A stretch of 64,000 bases of DNA from Dongia mobilis (lineage in GTDB: Bacteria > Pseudomonadota > Alphaproteobacteria > Dongiales > Dongiaceae), in contig NZ_SNYW01000006.1 of assembly GCF_004363235.1 (NCBI RefSeq), positions 850,065 through 914,064 on the forward strand. Reading direction: 5' to 3'. The notes below the pieces were generated by a model. The model worked only from the letters and a program-made list of their open reading frames with translations, did no database searches and was not told the DNA's origin. How positions within the stretch are numbered: position 1 is the stretch's first letter; each line of letters starts with the position of its first letter. Below, piece by piece: positions 58,249-64,000 of this stretch. Made by a program: the position numbers and the translations under genes.

Positions 58249-59199
58249 TCAGCCGCGGTCGGCATTGGGCAGGCGCCCGAAGCGGTCGCGATAGAGCCTG
58301 GCGAAATGCGAGGGCGAGCCGAAGCCGCAGGAGAGCGCGATCTCGGTCACCGGAAGGGCGGTCTGCGACAGTAGTCGGCGCGCCTGGTCGAGGCGCAGCT
58401 CGCGGTGATAGGCGACCGGCGTGCGGCCCAGCTGGCGGCGGAACTGGCGCTCCAGCTGGCGCTGCGAGATGCCGAGATCGCGGGCGAGTTCGGCCGGCGA
58501 CAGCGCCCGGTCCAGCGTCTCCTCCATCCGCTTCACCGCGGCGATCAGTTGTGGTCGCGCCGTGCCGAGGCGGTGGACGAGGTCGCTGCGCTGGTGCTCG
58601 GCGGCACCGCGCGCCCGCGCATGGACGAACTGCTCGCTCACCATCTTCGAGAAGGCGAGGCTGTGCTGGTCGGCGATGAGGCGCAGCATCAGATCGAGGG
58701 CGGCGATCGAGCCACCCGAGGTGACGATGCCGCGATCGATCACATAGAGGTCGTCGCTGATCTCGAGCGCCGGATAGAGCTCGGCCAGCGCGCCGCGATA
58801 GTCCCAATGCACCGTGCAGCGATGCCCGTCGAGCAGCCCGGCCCGCGCCAGGATGAAGGTGCCGGTCGACACCGCCCCCACCATGCGGCCGAGGCGATGA
58901 TGGCGCCGGAGCCAGTTGAGCATCACCGCCTGGCGGAAGCGCTCGGGGTGAAAGCCGGCGCAGACCAGCGACAGGTCGAAGGTGATCTGGGCGAATTCGG
59001 CGATCGGCCGCGTCGCCAGATCGATGCCGGCGCTCGAGGCGATGTCGCCACCCTCGGCCGAGAGCAGCGACCAGTCATAGAGCCGGCTGCCGGCCAGCCG
59101 GTTGGCGACGCGCAGCGGTTCGATCACCATGGCGAAGGAGGCCAGGGCGAAGCCCGGCACCAGGACGATGCCGACCTGCCGCGCCGGCGCTTCGCTCAT
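58249..59199 (-). CDS. GlxA/GbdR-type AraC transcriptional regulator
   Basis: A 316-residue regulator with an N-terminal DJ-1/PfpI-like ligand domain (residues 8-190; no nucleophile Cys at the elbow, which reads GAVSTGTF) and a C-terminal AraC double helix-turn-helix (about 215-315; LARDLGISQRQLERQFRRQLG). This architecture is that of GbdR and GlxA, activators of glycine betaine, dimethylglycine and carnitine catabolism. It lies between two FAD N-methyl amino acid dehydrogenase-like genes and a GcvR-like gene, which fits that role. Confidence 0.88.
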   Translation of the reverse strand: MSEAPARQVGIVLVPGFALASFAMVIEPLRVANRLAGSRLYDWSLLSAEGGDIASSAGIDLATRPIAEFAQITFDLSLVCAGFHPERFRQAVMLNWLRRHHRLGRMVGAVSTGTFILARAGLLDGHRCTVHWDYRGALAELYPALEISDDLYVIDRGIVTSGGSIAALDLMLRLIADQHSLAFSKMVSEQFVHARARGAAEHQRSDLVHRLGTARPQLIAAVKRMEETLDRALSPAELARDLGISQRQLERQFRRQLGRTPVAYHRELRLDQARRLLSQTALPVTEIALSCGFGSPSHFARLYRDRFGRLPNADRG

Positions 59200-59209
59200 C
59201 GAGCGCTCT

Positions 59210-59740
59210 TCAGCGAATGACCTGCTGCCACTGGCATTTGAGGTTAAGTTGCGAGGCGGTGTTGGCGACGGTCGCCATGCAGCTTGCCTCCTTGCCGGCG
59301 GGCACCGAAAGCGCCATGCGCAGCAGGAAGCGCGCCCCCGATTCCGAGGGGATCGATTCCGAATTGAGGCGCACGATGTTGGCGCCGAATTTGGGCAGGG
59401 CCTCGGAGAGGCGCGCGATCAGGCCCGGGCTGTCATCGCCGGTGATCTCGACGCGGTGGGTGATCATCGCCTGTTCGTCGTGGGTCTCGCGATAGGCGAA
59501 GGGCGCCACCGACAGCTTGGCGTCCTTGAGCAGCTTCAGCGATTTCAATTCCTGCTCGATCTCGGCAAAGCCGAGGCCCGAGGGCAGCTTCGCCACCAGG
59601 GTGAATTCGGCGCCGCCGCCCAGCACGGCAAAGGTGGCGTCGCCGAGATTGACGCCAAGGTCGAACAGCCGGCCGCTGACCTCGGCGATCAGTCCCGGGT
59701 GGTCCGCGCACAGAATCGAGATAACGGCGGTGTTGTTCAT
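59210..59740 (-). CDS. GcvR-like protein with two ACT domains
   Basis: A 176-residue protein made of two ACT domains (about 5-75 and 90-170). Each starts with the DHPGLIAEVSGRL or DDSPGLIARLSEAL pattern and has a Gly at the ligand-binding turn. GcvR-type proteins sense glycine and restrain expression of the glycine cleavage system. The start at 59740 matches the family length. It is on the same strand as the flanking regulator and FAD oxidase genes, with gaps of 10 and 67 bases. Confidence 0.8.
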   Translation of the reverse strand: MNNTAVISILCADHPGLIAEVSGRLFDLGVNLGDATFAVLGGGAEFTLVAKLPSGLGFAEIEQELKSLKLLKDAKLSVAPFAYRETHDEQAMITHRVEITGDDSPGLIARLSEALPKFGANIVRLNSESIPSESGARFLLRMALSVPAGKEASCMATVANTASQLNLKCQWQQVIR

Positions 59741-59807
59741 CCGGCTTTCTCCCCGTTTTCCATCCGTCCTTGCAATGCCACCGCGGCCGTTCCCCCGGGC
59801 CATCCGC

Positions 59808-60983
59808 TCAGACGACGTTGATCTCCTGCAGCGCGGCACCGCTGGCAAGGCGCTCGAAGCCGAAGCGGCGCAGATCCAGCGAGCGATACTGGCCGAATGT
59901 CACCAGTTCGCTCAAGGCCCGGCCGATGGCCGGCGATTGCTGCAAACCGTGGCCGGAAAAACCGTTGGCCAGCAGCAGGTTGTCGAAGCCCGGCGCGAAA
60001 CCGATGATGACGTTCTGGTCGAACGCATTGTAGTCGTAATGACCGGCCCAGGCACGCACCAGCTTGATCGCCTCGAAGGCGGGGACGCGCTCGGCCAGGG
60101 TCGGCCAGATCAGTTCCTCGAACAGGCGATAGTCGAGTTCGAAATCCTCGGCATCGGGATCGTCGCTTTCGTCCGGCGAGACGCCGGCGATGAATTGCGG
60201 GCCTTCCGGGCGGAACCAGACGCCGCTTGGGTCGATGGTCAGCGGCACATTCTCGATTTCGTCGCGGCAATCGAACACATAGACGAAACGCTTCCGGGGA
60301 TGGACCGGCAGGTCGATACCGGCCATGGCGGCAATCCGGCGCCCCTGGATGCCGGCCGCGTTGATGACATGGCCGCAGGCGATGCTTTCGCCGCCGGCAA
60401 GCTGCACCGCAGTCACCCGGCCGCCGGCGTGTTCGAGGCCGACCGCCGTGTCCTTGAAATAGGTGGCGCCCTGCGCCCGCGCCTTGCGCTTGAACGCCTG
60501 CAGCAGGCTGTAGGGGTCGGTCCAGCCCTCGTTGACCGGGCCGAAACTGCCGCCGGCGATGTCGGCCACGTTGAGCCAGGGAAAGCGCGACGACAATTCG
60601 CGCGGGTTCATCAGTTCAGTGGCGGCGCCAAGCTCATGTTGCAGGCGCTGGTTGGCCAGCAGGATCTTGAGGCCAGCGCCGGTCGCCAGGAAAAGATAGC
60701 CCTGCTCCCGGAACTCGACGCCGGCGCCCTCGCCGCCGACGCCCAGATGCTGGTCGGCTGCCTTGATGAAGGCGGCGCCGAATTGCGAGATCAGTACGTT
60801 CTCGGCGGTGGAGAATTGCAGGCGGATGCCGCCGGCCGAGCGCGGCGTCGCCGCTTCGGCATAGGTCGGGTCCTTCTCGATCACCGCGATCGAGCCGGTG
60901 AAATCGGGCTGCGCCCCCAGAAAATAGGCCGCCGAGGATCCGATCACGCCGCCGCCGATGATGACGACATCAAAACGCTTCAT
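59808..60983 (-). CDS. DAO-family FAD oxidoreductase (sarcosine/dimethylglycine oxidase-like)
   Basis: A 391-residue monomer-type flavoprotein. The FAD fingerprint is GGGVIGSSAAY (residues 10-20), the segment SAGGIRLQFS follows the first helix, and the C-terminal FAD site is GHGLQQSP. These match sarcosine- and dimethylglycine-oxidising DAO enzymes and FOXRED1-like proteins. With the adjacent GcvR-like and GbdR-like genes it suggests breakdown of betaine-derived N-methyl glycines. The start at 60983 (MKRFDVVIIGGG) is clear from the family N-terminus. Confidence 0.85.
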   Translation of the reverse strand: MKRFDVVIIGGGVIGSSAAYFLGAQPDFTGSIAVIEKDPTYAEAATPRSAGGIRLQFSTAENVLISQFGAAFIKAADQHLGVGGEGAGVEFREQGYLFLATGAGLKILLANQRLQHELGAATELMNPRELSSRFPWLNVADIAGGSFGPVNEGWTDPYSLLQAFKRKARAQGATYFKDTAVGLEHAGGRVTAVQLAGGESIACGHVINAAGIQGRRIAAMAGIDLPVHPRKRFVYVFDCRDEIENVPLTIDPSGVWFRPEGPQFIAGVSPDESDDPDAEDFELDYRLFEELIWPTLAERVPAFEAIKLVRAWAGHYDYNAFDQNVIIGFAPGFDNLLLANGFSGHGLQQSPAIGRALSELVTFGQYRSLDLRRFGFERLASGAALQEINVV

Positions 60984-61190
60984 GCTGCTGAACCATCCCA
61001 CCTGAAATCGCCGTCGCCGGCGCGGCCACTTATAGGCGGGTGCCGCGGCACGGTCCATATATTCGCACATCCCGGATCGTCCCCCGGCGGCTGAGGCAAC
61101 GGACTGTTCCGGCAGGGAAAGCCGGGCCTCCTTGTCGCGGGAAAGGCGCGGAGATGCCGAGTTTTCCACAATTTAACTGTGTGATTGTCC

Positions 61191-61218
61191 TTGACCTTTG
61201 CCGGGACCGACCTAGGTT
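61191..61218 (+). promoter_or_regulatory. Probable promoter of the GreA/GreB-like gene
   Basis: TTGACC and TAGGTT separated by 16 bases, in a locally A+T-rich stretch 21 bases before the start codon at 61239, so the leader would be very short. Confidence 0.5.
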
Positions 61219-61238
61219 TAATGGAGAGGTGACATGAC

Positions 61239-61736
61239 ATGAGCAGAGCGTTCGTCAAGGAAAGCGACGATCAGGCAACCGAATTGCCGGAGCGGCCGCA
61301 AAGCCCCTATCCCGTGATGGTGACGCCGCGCGGGCTGCAGAAGCTGCGCGCCCATGAAACGGAGCTCGAGGAGCAGAAGCGGGCGATCACGGCGGAAGAG
61401 GATCTGCTCGACAAGGAGCAACTGCTGGTGGTCGACCGCGACCTGCGCTATGTCCAGGACCGCATCGCCAAGGCCGTGGTTGTGGACCTGGCGGCACAGC
61501 CGCGCGACCGGGTCGATTTCGGCGCCATCGTCGACACGGTGGATGCGAACGACCAGCGCGGCCATTTCCAGATCGTCGGCGAGGACGAGGCCGATCCCAA
61601 TGCCGGGCTTGTTTCCTGGGTTTCGCCCCTCGGCCTGGCGCTGAAGGATGCCAGGGTCGGCGACAATGTGATCTGGAAGCGGCCGATCGGCGATCTGGAA
61701 CTGGAAGTCGTCGGGATCCGCTATCCGACCGAATAG
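61239..61736 (+). CDS. GreA/GreB family transcription elongation factor
   Basis: A 165-residue protein with the Gre layout: an N-terminal coiled coil (about residues 28-80, ALKL-type heptads with EEQKRAITAEEDLLDKEQ) and a C-terminal FKBP-like domain (about 88-165; VDFGAIVDTVDAN, ISPLG-like VSWVSPLGLAL). It should rescue stalled RNA polymerase by stimulating transcript cleavage. The first 22 residues form a charged extension. The start at 61239 is chosen because the ATG five bases earlier runs into a stop after two codons. Confidence 0.85.
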   Translation: MSRAFVKESDDQATELPERPQSPYPVMVTPRGLQKLRAHETELEEQKRAITAEEDLLDKEQLLVVDRDLRYVQDRIAKAVVVDLAAQPRDRVDFGAIVDTVDANDQRGHFQIVGEDEADPNAGLVSWVSPLGLALKDARVGDNVIWKRPIGDLELEVVGIRYPTE

Positions 61737-61792
61737 GGCGCGGTCGGCAGGCCGGCTCGCGCACCTGCGGCACGCCGGAAACCTATCGAGTG

Positions 61793-61837
61793 AAAAGAGA
61801 AAAAGCGCGCGACAGCGGCCTAAGCCGTGTCGCGCGC
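61793..61837 (-). terminator. Terminator of the cold-shock protein gene
   Basis: A long stem (GCGCGCGACA with its exact complement, plus an inner CGGC-CTAA-GCCG stem and one bulged G) at 61805-61837. On the minus strand it is followed by TTTTCTCTTTTC. Confidence 0.88.
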
Positions 61838-61896
61838 GGCATTCCGTAACCCTGGATCAGCCGCCTTGCGGCGACCGGTCAATCGTCACAGGTCGG

Positions 61897-62262
61897 TCAA
61901 TCGTCGTGATACTGACGCGGGCCGCGGTTGTAGCCGCCACCGCCGCCACCACCGAAATCGCGCCGCGGTCCACCGCCACCGCCGCCCATCGGGCGACGCG
62001 GACGGGCGGGTGCCGCGGTCGAGGTATCGAGATTGATGACGCGGAGAACCTGAATTCCCTTGCGACCCTGGCCAACCTCACAGGTGATGGTCGAGCCTTC
62101 GGGCGCATCCTGCAGACCGGCATCCTTCAGCGCCGAGATGTGCAGGAAGACGTCGGAGGAGCCATCGGCCGGGGTAACGAAGCCGAAGCCCTTTTCCGGA
62201 TTGAACCATTTGATCTTCCCCCTGAGCTCGCTGCCGCCGGAGGATTGGTCGTGGTCAGACAT
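61897..62262 (-). CDS. Cold-shock domain protein with glycine-rich tail
   Basis: A 121-residue nucleic-acid-binding protein. The cold-shock domain occupies about residues 12-80, with RNP1 KGFGFV and RNP2 VFLHIS. The last 40 residues are unusual: Gly runs with RRPMGG, GGPRRDFGG and GYNRGPRQ form an RGG-like tail. Such tails add RNA binding or promote condensate-like behaviour in other proteins. The start at 62262 (MSDHDQSSGG) follows a 19-residue upstream extension that is not needed. It has a strong terminator of its own. Confidence 0.9.
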   Translation of the reverse strand: MSDHDQSSGGSELRGKIKWFNPEKGFGFVTPADGSSDVFLHISALKDAGLQDAPEGSTITCEVGQGRKGIQVLRVINLDTSTAAPARPRRPMGGGGGGPRRDFGGGGGGGYNRGPRQYHDD

Positions 62263-62455
62263 GAGTGCGCTCTTGAAAGTCAGGACGATATGGCCGGCCC
62301 GCCCGAAACGCGCCGCCATGACAAACCCGATCGCATCGCCTGATGCACGCGGGGGATGACGACATGTCGCATTGCAAAGCCGCGATCAGAATGGGGTGCG
62401 GGCGGTTGAAAAGCAAGAAGGTTATACGCTTTCCGCCCTTTGCTTGAGCGGTTTC

Positions 62456-63412
62456 TCAAGCCGGTGTGTCGCGGCGCGCCGACGCGGCCGGCACCGGTCC
62501 GCGCGCCTGGCGGGCGAGACCGCGCATGAAGCTTCCGTCGTAGCCATCACGATCTGCTGCAAAAAAATGAGGCAGCTGCCACCAAGGCGCCTGCATGTGC
62601 CGATGATGGACCCGGTGCATGTTCATGTTAAGGAATAACGCCTGAAGCGGTCGCGGCAGGCGGAGGTTATAGGCAAATTCCACGCGATCCAGCGGCGTCG
62701 CGTAGTGATAGACGTTGTCGGTCAGCGAGACCAACAGGCCGCGGCCGATCAGGAACAGGGCGAAGGCCGGCCAATAGGCACCCCATGCCCAAAGGGCGAG
62801 CAGGATGAGGCCCCAGGCGAGGAGGGCGTCGCGCCGGATCTCGGCTACTCCCTCGGCGCCGGCAAGGGTCTGCAGGGCCAGCTGGCGCAGGCGCGGCATG
62901 GCACCCTCGTCGCCGGCATAGACCCGCGCCACCAGGCCTTCCACTAGAGTGCGCGGCAGCAGATAGAGGAGCGGCGTCAGCAGTTCCAGCAGATAGAGCC
63001 CGCCCAGGATCTCGCCATAGAAGCGCAGGCGGGCTGCCGCCGGGCGGTCCCGCGCCGGGTCGTAGCAATCCGGCCGGTCGAGCGCATGACGGTTGAAGCG
63101 GTGATGCATCAGATGCCCGAAGCGCAGCAGGCGGAAGGAGGAACCCCAGAGGATGGCAAGCACTCGCCCGGCCCGACGGTTGGCACCGGCGCCGGTCAGA
63201 AGCTGGCCGTGGATTGCTTCATGCAGCGTGGCCCAATAGCCGTTGCTGGCCAGGACCAGCGGCAGCAGCAGCCAGGCCCAGGTCACGCCCTGGCGGTGAA
63301 TCAGCAGGGGCAGCAGGAAATAGGCGGCCATGGCCGCGCCGCCATAACCGGCCAACAGCGCGATGTTGAGGCGGCGATAGAAGGCGGCGTCATTGGCGGT
63401 CGATTCTGCCAT
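62456..63412 (-). CDS. Membrane fatty acid desaturase
   Basis: A 318-residue integral membrane di-iron enzyme. The three histidine boxes are HEAIH (64-68), HLMHHRFNRH (100-109) and HRVHHRH near residue 270, with four to five hydrophobic segments between. It introduces a double bond into, or hydroxylates, an acyl or carotenoid-type chain; the substrate is not deducible. An A+T-rich region just upstream (63430-63540) should carry its promoter. Confidence 0.87.
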   Translation of the reverse strand: MAESTANDAAFYRRLNIALLAGYGGAAMAAYFLLPLLIHRQGVTWAWLLLPLVLASNGYWATLHEAIHGQLLTGAGANRRAGRVLAILWGSSFRLLRFGHLMHHRFNRHALDRPDCYDPARDRPAAARLRFYGEILGGLYLLELLTPLLYLLPRTLVEGLVARVYAGDEGAMPRLRQLALQTLAGAEGVAEIRRDALLAWGLILLALWAWGAYWPAFALFLIGRGLLVSLTDNVYHYATPLDRVEFAYNLRLPRPLQALFLNMNMHRVHHRHMQAPWWQLPHFFAADRDGYDGSFMRGLARQARGPVPAASARRDTPA

Positions 63413-64000
63413 GACTCCTTTGTCGCCGATGCCCGTGGAAGGGGCAATTTCTTTCCTTTTTCTGACAGCGATTTAATCTGCGAAACAACTGGAGATGCGT
63501 CTAATAAATTATTGATTTTATATCTTTTATTTGGAGATGAATTCTGGCTGTCGTCTCCGTTTCCGTCTCGCTTCTCTCGCCGCCGCCGCAGATGGAATGA
63601 CCCGGGCATCAATGCCTTCCCCTGTTACGACGGGCGGCTGCCGGGATCCTTGTCCCTGGAACCGGGGGGAGCGCCGACACCCGCAGCGTCCATCGGGGAA
63701 CCGGCATCCGCCCGGTCCTGGGGCCCTGGCGTTATCCGGCCCTGGCCGAGGCCAGGACTCACGCCGCGAGGGGCGCGTTCACCGCCATGCCGGGCCTGCC
63801 GGCCGGAGGGGGCGATTACGCGCCGCCATCGACCGGCAGGGGCGAACATGGGCATGCCACGCGCCGAGGGGACGCCGGCAACCCGCCGGCCCGGAGGGGA
63901 GCCGCTGACCCGCTGGCTCCGGGGGACCGGCTGCTGCCGGCCTGTAGGCGCTGTGGCTCCCCGGGTGCAGGCGCGAGGGGATCTCCCTCGCGGCTGGACC
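63413..64000. other. A+T-rich promoter zone followed by GC-rich sequence without a supported gene
   Basis: From 63413 to about 63545 the sequence is strikingly A+T-rich and probably contains the desaturase promoter. From 63590 to the end all three plus-strand frames are mostly open because of high GC, and none has a convincing start or recognisable protein. A hairpin GCGAGGG-GATCT-CCCTCGC lies at 63973-63991. A gene running off the window edge cannot be excluded. Confidence 0.4.

Noticed and set aside
63531..63908. 125-residue plus-strand frame near the window end
   Set aside because: Arg/Pro/Gly-rich translation, no recognisable motif, and the other two frames are equally open.

Overview
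The window is a GC-rich, gene-dense stretch of bacterial chromosome. The gene content points to an alphaproteobacterium, most likely of the Rhodospirillales type (inference). Supporting signs are a zinc-free 41-residue L36, a DUF1127 protein, an aerobic-type CobG cobalamin set under a B12 riboswitch, Tmm/Tdm-type methylated-amine genes, and many FAD amine oxidoreductases. I see no insertion sequence, integrase, prophage or CRISPR array. The only compositionally foreign stretch is a lower-GC segment of about 1 kb just 3' of a tRNA-Arg gene, and it carries one gene with an HEPN-like RNxxxH motif.

Layout: 0-4.2 kb holds the 3' part of a P-type ATPase, two small envelope proteins (DUF3750, DUF4864) and an OmpA-like lipoprotein. 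4.6-5.6 kb holds tRNA-Arg and the low-GC HEPN-like gene. 5.9-11.6 kb holds a D-erythronate dehydrogenase / 2-oxo-tetronate isomerase pair, a flavin monooxygenase, a DJ-1/PfpI protein and an MFS transporter. 11.8-18.5 kb is a possible sensory cluster: DUF1127 protein, ferritin-like diiron protein, group I truncated hemoglobin translationally coupled to a class III adenylate cyclase, then a 1304-residue BTAD/pseudo-cyclase/ATPase/TPR regulator. 18.5-20.1 kb holds a LysR regulator and an acetyltransferase. 20.1-27.0 kb is a cobalamin locus: cobK, then a tightly overlapped cobG-cobH-cobI-(cbiG-cobJ) operon behind a cobalamin riboswitch, and divergent cobL. 27.1-35.3 kb holds metF, an amidohydrolase, an agmatinase-family ureohydrolase, two PilZ proteins, a DauA-like D-amino-acid dehydrogenase coupled to a MATE transporter, and a methyltransferase. 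35.4-39.7 kb holds rpmJ and the glycolate oxidase genes glcDEF. 39.7-42.2 kb holds a DUF2817 protein and two secreted proteins, one with HExxH.

42.2-57.8 kb is a methylated-amine/nitrogen locus. tdm (TMAO demethylase) and tmm (trimethylamine monooxygenase) lie tail to tail. They are followed by a PhyH dioxygenase, an APC permease, an unknown 200-residue protein and an operon of a divergent glutamine-synthetase-like enzyme, a three-part split glutamate synthase (glutaminase, GXGXG and FMN subunits) and an unknown 130-residue protein. A divergent GntR regulator and an FAD amine dehydrogenase complete it. A shared AATTGGGCC-type element occurs upstream of tmm and twice between the synthetase and gntR, suggesting one regulon. 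The likely flow is TMA to TMAO to dimethylamine plus a one-carbon unit passed to tetrahydrofolate, with amine nitrogen entering through the synthetase/synthase module. No dimethylamine monooxygenase genes are in the window.

57.9-64 kb holds a small membrane protein, a GlxA/GbdR-type AraC regulator, a GcvR-like double-ACT protein, another FAD amine oxidase, a GreA/GreB factor, a cold-shock protein with a glycine-rich tail, and a fatty-acid desaturase. The last 590 bases hold no gene I can support.
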